64,000 nt of DNA, taken from NCBI GenBank assembly GCA_964556755.1, contig CAZKXI010000011.1, positions 1-64,000 of the forward strand, written 5' to 3'. The notes under the pieces were generated by a model. The model was not told the DNA's origin and searched no databases. It saw nothing but the letters and a program-made list of their open reading frames with translations. The DNA is from UBA4085 sp964556755. Its GTDB lineage: Bacteria > Acidobacteriota > Aminicenantia > Aminicenantales > UBA4085. Every line of letters begins with the position of its first letter. Position 1 is the stretch's first letter. This document shows, in pieces, positions 53,979-61,392 of this stretch. A program made the translations under genes and the position numbers.

Positions 53979-54809
53979 ATGATCCATACGCGTCGCGGTC
54001 TCGTTCTTTTGATGGCGGCTGCCGGCTTGATCTTGTCGGCCTCGGGGGCCCTGGCTCAGACCCTGGCTGACATCCCCAAGCAGGACTTCTACGGGACCTG
54101 GAAGATGTCCCACGACGGCTGGGCGGGCACGCTGATCCTCAAGGCCAGCGGCCAGGCCAAGGTCCTGGACGGCCAATACAAGGGCCTGGACGGGAAGGTG
54201 CACCTCGTCACCGGCGAGGCGAGCGGCCATAAGATCGATTTCCGGATCAACTTCGACGACTCCAACCGGATCGATGACGGCGACCAGAAGTTCAGCGGCT
54301 ACCTCTTCACCCAGGGCCGGAGCGGGATGGCCGGGACGACCGCCCTGAGCGGCGCGACCTACGGCTGGTACGCGGTCAAGGAGTCGGCGGCCACGTCCTT
54401 CCCCGCGGTCAGCACGGACTACCCGGACCCGTCCGGGCCCGTGGGCCAGACGGCCACGATCACCAGCGCCCAGCATTCCTTCTCGGTCAAGGCCGGCAAG
54501 GCCGAGTACGCCAGGGGCGAGGCGATCGACTTTCACATGGCCAACGAGCTCGACCGGACGGTCAACCTGGCCGGCATCGTCTATGTCATCAAGCGGCTGG
54601 ACAGCGGCGCCTGGAAGGAGTTCTTCACCAGCGCCCGCGACTTCCTCCCGGACCTGACCATGAACGACGGCAGGAAGAGGGACTGGACCTGGAACCAGTG
54701 GGACAACGAGCACCAGGTCAAGGCTGCGCCCGGCAAGTGGCGGATGCGGCTCCTGGTCCCCGACGTCCGCCCGGAGCCTTTCTTCGTCGAGTTCACGATC
54801 AAGAATTAG
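53979..54809 (+). CDS. secreted protein with C-terminal Ig-like domain
   Basis: 276-aa exported protein of unknown function: clear signal peptide (LVLLMAAAGLILSASGALAQ). Residues about 35-130 look like a lipocalin-type beta-barrel (FYGTWKMSHDGWAGTLILKASGQAKVLDGQYKGLDGK). About 165-276 looks like an immunoglobulin-like domain (KAEYARGEAIDFHMANELDRTVNLAGIVYVIKR, ending KWRMRLLVPDVRPEPFFVEFTI). No catalytic motif. Own promoter and strong ribosome site. Confidence 0.7.
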   Translation: MIHTRRGLVLLMAAAGLILSASGALAQTLADIPKQDFYGTWKMSHDGWAGTLILKASGQAKVLDGQYKGLDGKVHLVTGEASGHKIDFRINFDDSNRIDDGDQKFSGYLFTQGRSGMAGTTALSGATYGWYAVKESAATSFPAVSTDYPDPSGPVGQTATITSAQHSFSVKAGKAEYARGEAIDFHMANELDRTVNLAGIVYVIKRLDSGAWKEFFTSARDFLPDLTMNDGRKRDWTWNQWDNEHQVKAAPGKWRMRLLVPDVRPEPFFVEFTIKN

Positions 54810-54843
54810 AGGGAAAGGGCGTTGCGCGCCCATCCGGCGGCGA

Positions 54844-55506
54844 TCAGCCTCCGCACCGCTCGTTGCCGGAGGCGATGATGGCGTCCACCGTCGCTTGGGG
54901 AAGGAACCTGGCCGTGTAGGCCGCTCCGGCGGCCGCGAGCTGCCGGGAGAAGGATCTCAAGTGGTTCCGCGATCCGCAGGCCAGCGAGTCGTACGCCGCC
55001 CGGACGGCGTCTTGAGTGACGCCTGCGAGCGCGACTTGGAGATCCAAGATATCCTTGTCCTCGATCAGGGCGCCCACCGTCCAGGCGTCGACTCGTCCGG
55101 CCCTTCCTCCCTCCGTCAGATCGAGATAGAACCGGGCCAGATCGGGGTTGAGGAAGCGGCCGCGCGTCTCGACCGGGTCGACCGGGTCATTCAGGCCATA
55201 GGCGTCGAGGAGGGCCTTAAGGCGGTCCATATGGCGCTGCTCGGAGGAGGCGATCTGGCCCATGACGGAGGCGATGTCGGCGCCATCGGCACGCCCGCCC
55301 CAGAACTCGGCCAGGTCCAGGTAGACGTCGCGAGCCAGCTTCTCCTCCTCGCGCATGAAGATCAGCTGATCGGCTTCGGCCGGGGACAGGAAAGCCGACG
55401 CCGACGACGCGGCGGGAGATGCAGCGTCCGAAGCGCAGCCGGCCAGAAGGCCGGTCCAGGCGAGAAGCAGGGCTGCGATCCGCTTAGTCTTGATGAGGAC
55501 TCTCAT
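54844..55506 (-). CDS. DUF2202 ferritin-like lipoprotein
   Basis: 220 aa; signal peptide with lipobox LLAGC. The DUF2202 core has ferritin-type metal ligands: FMREEEKLARDVY, SSEQRHMD, LIEDKDILDLQ and CGSRNHLRSF. Such proteins may bind two metals or haem and are often linked to redox metabolism. Located before the polyferredoxin operon but divided from it by about 120 nt of AT-rich sequence, so relationship is not certain. ATG 55506 has AAGGAG upstream. Confidence 0.82.
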   Translation of the reverse strand: MRVLIKTKRIAALLLAWTGLLAGCASDAASPAASSASAFLSPAEADQLIFMREEEKLARDVYLDLAEFWGGRADGADIASVMGQIASSEQRHMDRLKALLDAYGLNDPVDPVETRGRFLNPDLARFYLDLTEGGRAGRVDAWTVGALIEDKDILDLQVALAGVTQDAVRAAYDSLACGSRNHLRSFSRQLAAAGAAYTARFLPQATVDAIIASGNERCGG

Positions 55507-55624
55507 GGTGAACTCCTTGGTGCGATTGAATCAAGATTGTTCTCTATGCGATAAACATGCCAATAATCGAATATATCGTCACAGGCTGATAACAAGCCGG
55601 ATGACTGAATGGCTCCCCTCCGAC

Positions 55625-56560
55625 TCAGAATCCGCGCCGCTCGGGACATGGTTCGGGCGGCGCGAGGGCGCCGCCGTCCGGCTCTTGGGAGAGACCGAAA
55701 CAAGTCTCCACGGCCCCGCGGGGGCAGGACTTTCGGCATTCCAGGCAGGCCAGGCAGAGCTCGGGCCGATGGACCGTCTCCGGCCGGCCGTCGCCCTTCC
55801 GGATCGAGAGCGCTCCCGTCGGACAGGCCTTGGCGCATAGCCGGCATGCCGTACAGCCCGAGCCCGCTTTGAGGCGGAACAGCCCCAGCGATGCCACCGC
55901 GCCGGCCAGGGCCCCGAAGGGGCAGACGTAGCGGCAGAAGGGCCGGTAGAGGAAGATCGAAGCCGCCAGAGTAGCTCCGAGGAAGGCCAGGAGCAGGGCG
56001 CCGCCGCGGAGATTGAAGAGGGCTTTGAAGGGGTCGATCTTATGGAAGAGCTTCTCATGGGCGATCAGCGGGTATGCGATGATGAGAGCCAGGATGGCCC
56101 AGCGCCCGCGCCGGAGAGCGGCGTCGAGCTTGGGGGGGACACGCACGGCCCAGCGGGGCCGGAACAGGAACTCCTGAATGCCGCCCTTGTGGCAGACCCA
56201 GCCGCAATAGAGGTTGCCGAAGACGAAGATGACCGCCAGGAGAACGGCGATCTCCAGGAGATAGATCCCCACCGCGCCGGCCTTGGACTGCGACAGAAAG
56301 AGGGGGATGTTCTGAAGCGAGCCGTTGGGGCAAAGGCAGCTTCCCTCATAGAAGCCGAGGTAGGCCACCGAGGCGATGAGCAGGGGATAGCGCAGCCAGA
56401 TCAGGCCCAGCCGCGCCGCCGCCGCCGCGATGAAGAGCAGGCCGAAGAGCACCAGCAGCTTGGGCGGAAGGCTCCAGCCCGAGTCCCCGGCGCTCAGGCT
56501 GATCCCGGCCAGGAGGGCCAGGACGGCCAGCGCGGCAGCGGCGAAGAGGCGGCGGATCAC
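55625..56560 (-). CDS. NapH/CcoG-like membrane ferredoxin
   Basis: 311-aa inner-membrane protein with about five helices and several Cys motifs. CGWVCHKG and CRYVCPFGA are the cytoplasmic-side CxxxCP motifs of NapH/NosR; near the C terminus are two [4Fe-4S] sites, CTACRLCAKACP and CLACLECRKSCP. Would carry electrons between the membrane pool and a partner. Last gene of an operon with an eight-cluster polyferredoxin. The upstream gene's stop overlaps its start by ATGA. Confidence 0.87.
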   Translation of the reverse strand: MIRRLFAAAALAVLALLAGISLSAGDSGWSLPPKLLVLFGLLFIAAAAARLGLIWLRYPLLIASVAYLGFYEGSCLCPNGSLQNIPLFLSQSKAGAVGIYLLEIAVLLAVIFVFGNLYCGWVCHKGGIQEFLFRPRWAVRVPPKLDAALRRGRWAILALIIAYPLIAHEKLFHKIDPFKALFNLRGGALLLAFLGATLAASIFLYRPFCRYVCPFGALAGAVASLGLFRLKAGSGCTACRLCAKACPTGALSIRKGDGRPETVHRPELCLACLECRKSCPRGAVETCFGLSQEPDGGALAPPEPCPERRGF

Positions 56561-56916
56561 AGCCCGGTCACTTTCAAGACGCCTTCGGAGACGCCTTTCT
56601 TGTCACACTCCCGGGATACCCGGAGCTCGCCCTTGGGGCCGTTGAGGATGAAGGTGATGTCCAGGCTGTAGGTGTCGGCTTTGACCCGCTGCCAGGCGCC
56701 CTGCTTGACGATCGTCAGGCCCTTGCCTTCGATGGCCGTCTGCTCCATGGGAATCCGGCAGTTGCGGTGCTCCAGGACGACCGTCACGACGGCCTGCGCC
56801 TCGCGGCCGACGGCGGCCGTCATCTTGGCTTGGGCGAAGTGGATCTCGCAGGGAAGGGCGGGCGTGGCGGTGGCCAGGAGGACGGCCGCCAGGAGGAGGG
56901 GGGTGGTTCTTTTCAT
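56557..56916 (-). CDS. small secreted protein in redox operon
   Basis: 119-aa exported protein: signal MKRTTPLLLAAVLLATATPALP, then a mature beta-rich domain with three Cys (CEIHF, HRNCRIP, SRECDKK). No family recognised. Located between the beta-barrel gene and the NapH-like gene, with overlapping starts, so it is a likely subunit of the same system. Confidence 0.7.
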   Translation of the reverse strand: MKRTTPLLLAAVLLATATPALPCEIHFAQAKMTAAVGREAQAVVTVVLEHRNCRIPMEQTAIEGKGLTIVKQGAWQRVKADTYSLDITFILNGPKGELRVSRECDKKGVSEGVLKVTGL

Positions 56917-56936
56917 GATAGTCTCCTTGTCTCAAG

Positions 56937-58124
56937 TCAGAATGTGATGCGGGTCTCGAGGGCCAGCTGATGAACGAGACCGGTCCGGGTGACGGCCCGG
57001 GAAAAGCCCAGATAGAGCCGGGCCCATTCGGAGCGGAAGGGCTTCCATTCCGCCCCGGCGTCGAGCTCGTCGGTCGTCCCATCGGTCCAGCCGGCGCCGG
57101 AGTTGATCCAATAGCGGCCGGCCAGGGTCAAACGCTTGGCGAAATCGGGCGTCAGCTTGACCTCGAATCCAAGCGTCCGTCCTTGCCGAACGGAGTAGTG
57201 CTGCCGCTCGCCCAAGTGGAGGTTGCCGAAGACGGGGGCGAAGACGAGGCTCCCGTCGGCGGAGCCGTAGAGGGCCTGGAGGCGGGCCTGCAGCGTGGCT
57301 AGGCCGTTGATCCGCCAGGCGCGGGCCAGGGCGGCGTGCCAGCCGAAAGCGACCGAATCGTGGAGGGCTTGCTTCTGAATGGCCGCTTCGAAGCTGAGCC
57401 GCCAGCGCAGGGGCAGGTTGAGGCTGGCGAAGAGCCCGGCCAGATCGGAGTCATAGGCCGTCGCGGCGGCGGCGACCTTCTGATAAAGGAAGCCGGCCTC
57501 GCCCGCCCCACCGAGCGAGACGGACGCTTGGAGGAATCCGGTCTTGAAGTCTCCGTAGGCGGATTCCCCGAAGCCCTTCCAGCAGGAGCGGTACTCGAAG
57601 AACAGGCATTTGGAGCAGGAGAGGGCTTCCTTGGCCGCTGAAAGGGCCAGGACGCCCGCCCCGGCCCGGACTTCGAAGGCGCCGAAACGGCCGCTGATCT
57701 GAGCCGCGTCCAAGAACTCGTCCATGATCAGGCCGTCGGCGAGCTGGACTTCCTGGCGGCCCAGGCTGAGGTCGAAACGGCCCTCCGCGTCGTTGTAGCG
57801 GACCAGGGCCGTCTTCAGCTGAAACGGGCTCGGATCGGGCCTCTCGTAGTCGAGATAGGCTTTCTCCTTGATCGAGGCTTCCACGTCTAAGGTCCATCGT
57901 GCCGAAGGCTCGTAGCGCAGCCAGGCGCCGAGACCGGGGAAGGCATAGGCGGTCCCGCCGACGCCGTAGTAGAAGCCGCGCAGCTCCAGACTCCAGGACA
58001 GTCCCGTCGCGCCGAGCGCGTTGAGGCCGGAGGACAGCCGGGAGCGGCAGTCCTTGACGGCCCAAGCCGGACCGGCGCCGAGGGCCAGAGCCAGGAGCGC
58101 GGCAGTCGGGAGACGGAAACGCAT
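56937..58124 (-). CDS. outer-membrane-like beta-barrel with four cysteines
   Basis: 395 aa from ATG 58124 (overlaps polyferredoxin stop, TGATG). Signal peptide (AALLALALGAGPAWA) and alternating amphipathic strands to a C-terminal Phe (ALETRITF), so a porin-type barrel. Unusual for such proteins are four Cys: KDCRS near the N terminus and SCSKCLFFEYRSCW in the middle, which could make disulfides or bind a metal centre. Function unknown; position in a redox operon suggests a conduit or partner across the outer membrane. Confidence 0.7.
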   Translation of the reverse strand: MRFRLPTAALLALALGAGPAWAVKDCRSRLSSGLNALGATGLSWSLELRGFYYGVGGTAYAFPGLGAWLRYEPSARWTLDVEASIKEKAYLDYERPDPSPFQLKTALVRYNDAEGRFDLSLGRQEVQLADGLIMDEFLDAAQISGRFGAFEVRAGAGVLALSAAKEALSCSKCLFFEYRSCWKGFGESAYGDFKTGFLQASVSLGGAGEAGFLYQKVAAAATAYDSDLAGLFASLNLPLRWRLSFEAAIQKQALHDSVAFGWHAALARAWRINGLATLQARLQALYGSADGSLVFAPVFGNLHLGERQHYSVRQGRTLGFEVKLTPDFAKRLTLAGRYWINSGAGWTDGTTDELDAGAEWKPFRSEWARLYLGFSRAVTRTGLVHQLALETRITF

Positions 58125-58918
58125 CACCGCCCCTCTATCCGGATGGCGTCGTTGGGGCAAGGCGGCAGACAGGCGGTGCAGAGCCGGCAGCGGCTATTGT
58201 CGATCTCGGGGACCTGAATCTCGCCCAGGACGGCGCCCGACGGGCAGACTTGCCGGCACTTGCCGCAAGCCGTGCAGGCGGCCGGATCGATGCGGGCAGG
58301 AGTGCCCCCGACGATGGCGTTGAAGCGACAGACGGCTTTGCACTCGCCGCAGGCGGTGCATGTGGCCGCGTTGAGAACCGCCACGGGCTTGCGGATGGCC
58401 CCCTGGCCGCAGGCGGAGGCGCAGAGCCCGCAGCGGGTGCACTTGGCGGTGTCGATAGAAGCCTTGCCGTTCTGGATCGTGATGGCGCCGCTCGGGCAGA
58501 CCCGCCGGCAATCGCCGCAGCCGTTGCAGCGATTCCTCTGGACGCTGTAAGACGAGGGCTCCAGGGTCAGGGCGCCGGCCGGGCAGCGGGGGATGCAGTC
58601 GCCGCATCCGACGCAGGCGCTTTCGATGATGTCATACCCTTTCTGCTCGATCAGGATGGCCCCGGAGGCGCAGACATCGGCGCAGCGGCCGCAGCCCGTG
58701 CAGAGGAGCGGATCGATTCGAAGCTCCGTGCGGGCTGCCTGGCGAAGGGCGCCGTAGTGGCAGGCTTGGACGCACAATCCGCAGCCCGAGCAAGCGGCGG
58801 CGTTGATGGCGACGCCTGTGGCGGGACCCAAGGGGCTGGATTCCCGAAGGCATGCGGGAAGGGCGGCCAGAGTCAGAGGGACGGCTTTGAGAAAATCCCG
58901 ACGACAAATCGATCGCAT
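58124..58918 (-). CDS. Tat-exported polyferredoxin, eight [4Fe-4S] motifs
   Basis: 264 aa. N-terminal CRRDFLKAVPLTLAALPACL is a twin-arginine signal, so folded export is expected. The mature part has eight CxxCxxCxxxC motifs (CSGCGLCVQAC, CTGCGRCADVC, CVGCGDCIPRC, CNGCGDCRRVC, CTRCGLCASAC, CTACGECKAVC, CTACGKCRQVC, CRLCTACLPPC), forming four dicluster-type pairs. It would be an electron wire in the periplasm or at the cell surface. First gene of the operon; GAGG is 10 nt before ATG 58918. Confidence 0.87.
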   Translation of the reverse strand: MRSICRRDFLKAVPLTLAALPACLRESSPLGPATGVAINAAACSGCGLCVQACHYGALRQAARTELRIDPLLCTGCGRCADVCASGAILIEQKGYDIIESACVGCGDCIPRCPAGALTLEPSSYSVQRNRCNGCGDCRRVCPSGAITIQNGKASIDTAKCTRCGLCASACGQGAIRKPVAVLNAATCTACGECKAVCRFNAIVGGTPARIDPAACTACGKCRQVCPSGAVLGEIQVPEIDNSRCRLCTACLPPCPNDAIRIEGR

Positions 58919-59068
58919 CTGTCTATAACCTCAGGCGCCCTCTTTAGCAAGACCTGTGCCATGGAATCCCTCATGAGATAGGACACTGCAAACAATCAAC
59001 ATGCATCGAAGGGACGCTCCGGGAATCAGTCCCCTGGGAGGATCAAGGCGCCATTTCTCCCAACGCAA

Positions 59069-59086
59069 TTGTCGCCGGGGCGACAA
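59069..59086. promoter_or_regulatory. perfect palindrome, CRP/FNR-like operator candidate
   Basis: TTGTCGCCGGGGCGACAA: 8-nt arms around a GG centre, i.e. TGTCG-N6-CGACA, the spacing of CRP/FNR-family sites (CooA binds TGTCA-N6-CGACA). It lies 151 nt upstream of the polyferredoxin start. Alternatively it is a hairpin. Confidence 0.4.
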
Positions 59087-59120
59087 AAACGTCGGAGGCG
59101 AGGGGGGAATAAGAGCTCGG

Positions 59121-59264
59121 AAAATAGGGGTACAGCAAACGTAATTCCCTAATTCGAGAGTCGCTGCATCCGCGAGATGCGAGTGTGAGGATGCCTCGCG
59201 AGGGGAGAACCGATCATTCCCCGTACGAAAATAGGGAATTACGTATACTGTACCCCTATTTATT
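59121..59264. repeat. inverted repeats with core GTACAGTATACGTAATTCCC
   Basis: Arm 1 at 59121-59156 and arm 2 at 59226-59264, inverted and over 80% identical; 69 nt between with a GCATCC/GGATGC stem. The esterase stop TAA lies in arm 2. A third copy is at 59950-59988. Similar short repeats elsewhere are mobilised by RAYT/IS200-type transposases; no such gene is in the window. Confidence 0.7.
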
Positions 59265-59914
59265 GCGTGAAGGAGCGGCCGAGGAAGGCCAATCCCGCGA
59301 CGATGCCGGTCCGCCAGTAGGTCCAGGTGTGGGCCCCGTCGCGGACCCGGAACTCGTGCGGGATCTTGCGCTCGTTCAGAGCGATGTGCAGGGCGCAGTT
59401 GCCCTCGATGAGGAAGTCATCGTCCCCGCAGTCGATATAGAGGCGGACCTTCTTCAGCTCCGCCTCGGGCAGCGTCTTGGCCAGGCTGAGGGGATTGAGC
59501 TTCAGGAAATGGGCGGCCGGCTTGCCGGCCGGCCGGGGCCCGAACAATCCGGCGAACATCCGCTGGTACATCTTCTCCTCCATGCCCGCCGCGGCTTCTT
59601 CGGTCCAAACCGCCGCGCTGAAAGCGGCCACGCCCGAGAACAGCTCCGGATGGCGCATGCCCAGGGTCAGGGAGCCCCAGCCGCCCATCGACAGGCCGGA
59701 GATCCCGCGGTACTGACGGTCCGGGCGGGTCCGATAGCTCTTGTCGACGTGGGGGATCAGCTCCCGGACGAGCATGTCCTCGTAGCGGACCTTGTTCTGG
59801 NNNNNNNNNNNNNNNNNNNNNNNNNNNNNNNNNNNNNNNNNNNNNNNNNNNNNNNNNNNNNNNNNNNNNNNNNNNNNNNNNNNNNNNNNNNNNNNNNNNN
59901 ACGGCTTTCTTCAT
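59260..59914 (-). CDS. esterase D-type alpha/beta hydrolase, interrupted by a true gap
   Basis: Starts at ATG 59914 (MKKAV...), then 100 N, then the C-terminal 180 residues. Nucleophile elbow GLSMGGWGS, acid in YIDCGDDDF and His in RDGAHTW, as in the esterase D/Fes family, ending AFLGRSFTQ. The 100 N do not keep the frame and the gap has no duplicated ends, so it is sequence loss of unknown length; about 80 extra N-terminal residues are expected. Confidence 0.75.
59801..59900. other. assembly gap (real)
   Basis: 100 N inside the esterase gene. Flanks are not identical, unlike the other two gaps, so real sequence is missing. Confidence 0.85.
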
Positions 59915-59949
59915 GGCTTGAACCTCCCGCGTTCCGAGATAGGGAATCC

Positions 59950-59988
59950 GAAAATAGGGCTACAGTATACGCAATTACCCATTTTTCG
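59950..59988 (+). repeat. third copy of the GTACAGTATACG repeat
   Basis: AAAATAGGGCTACAGTATAC followed by GCAATTACCCATTTTTCGG; same orientation as 59121-59156. With the inverted copy at 59226-59264 it brackets the esterase gene, in the layout of a small transposable unit. Confidence 0.65.
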
Positions 59989-60079
59989 GTATAGCCTCCC
60001 GGCGCGGATCCGGCCTCTCCGTCGGGCAGGCAACCATCCTGCGGTCTGATGCATCTGCTCTATCGAAGGAGACGACGCC

Positions 60080-61324
60080 ATGAAGGGGATCGCATTCCGA
60101 AGACGCCGGTTGACCCTCGCGGCTGTCGCCTTCACGGCGGCTTGGGGCGCCGCTCAAGGGCTCTCAGCCGGGCAGGGCCCGGCCCCCGCCGCCAAGGACC
60201 TCGAGTCCTTCTTCCGGTCCCAGGTCTCCGCGCTTGGCCTCGCCGCGGTCGGCGCCTGCATCGTCGAAGGCGATCGGATCGCGTGGAGCGGTGGATTCGG
60301 CCTGGCGGACCGGGAGAGCGGACGCCCCGCCGAGAGCCGGACGATCTTCGGCGTCGGATCATTGTCCAAGACCGTGACCTTGGCCGCGTTCATGCGCCTC
60401 TGGGAGGAGGGGAAGTGCTCCCTGGACGACGACATCAACCGATATCTCTCCTTCCCCGTCCGAAACCCGCGCTTTCCGGACAAGCCGATCACGATCCGCA
60501 TGCTGCTCTCGTTCACGGCCGGCATCTTCGACGTCGATTTCACCGCCGGCCGGAATCGGCTGGATTTTCTCCATGCGGCCCGCGACCCGGTCGAATCGGT
60601 CGAGACGGCTCTGGAGCCGTTCCTGACGCCGGGCGGGAGATACTATTCCGCCGAGAACTTCCTGGAGACGGCCCCGGGCGAGCGCTACGCCTACAGCAAC
60701 AGCAGCTATTCCCTGATCGGATGCGTCATCGAGCGGATCACCGGGCGGCCTTTCTGGCAGTACTGCCGGGACGCCCTCTTCGTCCCGCTTCGGATGAGCG
60801 ACAGCTCGTGGCGGCTCTCCGACCTCGACCGGAGCCGATGGGCCTACGGCTACGCCCGGGAGGCGGGCCGGCTTGTCAGGGAGGAGCCGACCACCTGGCC
60901 CGGCTACATGGACGGTGGCCTGCGGACGACGACGCGCGACTTCGGGAGCTTTCTGATCATGCTGATGAGCCGGGGACGGTTCGAAGGCCGACAGATCCTC
61001 AGGCCCGAGACCGTCGACGCCATGCTGGCCCTCCAGAATCCCCCCGGGGCCCCGCCCGGACGGGGCTTTCCCACCCTCGGTCGGGCCTATGTCTGGATTC
61101 TCAGCCAAGTCGGCGGGCGCCGGCTCTTCCAAATGAACGGATTCGGTCCGGCTTTCTTCGCTCAAGCCTACTTCGATCCGGCCGGCAAGATCGGCGGGGC
61201 TTTCTTTACGACCGGGGGATTCGACTCCCCCCAGGCATTGGGAACCGCGGTCGGGATGTTCTTCGAGAGGCTCTTGGCCGCGACCGGGCGGCGCGAGGAG
61301 CCGGCGCCCCGGCCTGCGCGCTGA
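60080..61324 (+). CDS. secreted beta-lactamase-family serine hydrolase
   Basis: 414-aa member of the class C beta-lactamase/esterase fold family. Signal-like N terminus (LTLAAVAFTAAWGAAQGLSA). Nucleophile motif SLSK in FGVGSLSKTVTLAAF, Tyr in YAYSNSSYSLIG (YxN). Third KTG-type box is not clear (perhaps FQMNGFG). Typical for esterases or D-aminopeptidases rather than resistance enzymes. RBS GAAGGAGAC before ATG. Confidence 0.85.
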   Translation: MKGIAFRRRRLTLAAVAFTAAWGAAQGLSAGQGPAPAAKDLESFFRSQVSALGLAAVGACIVEGDRIAWSGGFGLADRESGRPAESRTIFGVGSLSKTVTLAAFMRLWEEGKCSLDDDINRYLSFPVRNPRFPDKPITIRMLLSFTAGIFDVDFTAGRNRLDFLHAARDPVESVETALEPFLTPGGRYYSAENFLETAPGERYAYSNSSYSLIGCVIERITGRPFWQYCRDALFVPLRMSDSSWRLSDLDRSRWAYGYAREAGRLVREEPTTWPGYMDGGLRTTTRDFGSFLIMLMSRGRFEGRQILRPETVDAMLALQNPPGAPPGRGFPTLGRAYVWILSQVGGRRLFQMNGFGPAFFAQAYFDPAGKIGGAFFTTGGFDSPQALGTAVGMFFERLLAATGRREEPAPRPAR

Positions 61325-61341
61325 TCTCCCCTCCTTGTCGA

Positions 61342-61370
61342 TTGATTCACCCGGCGAGGTTGAATAAGAT
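61342..61370 (+). promoter_or_regulatory. promoter for the DUF5107/TPR gene
   Basis: TTGATT (61342-61347), 17-nt spacer, TAAGAT (61365-61370); leader about 16 nt with AAGGA before ATG 61393. Confidence 0.45.
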
Positions 61371-61392
61371 GGGCCCGACAAGGATGGTGCCC

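Noticed and set aside
60080..61324. Antibiotic-resistance beta-lactamase
   Set aside because: SxxK and YxN are present, but the sequence resembles the broad serine hydrolase/esterase group and lacks a clear KTG box; resistance is not supported.
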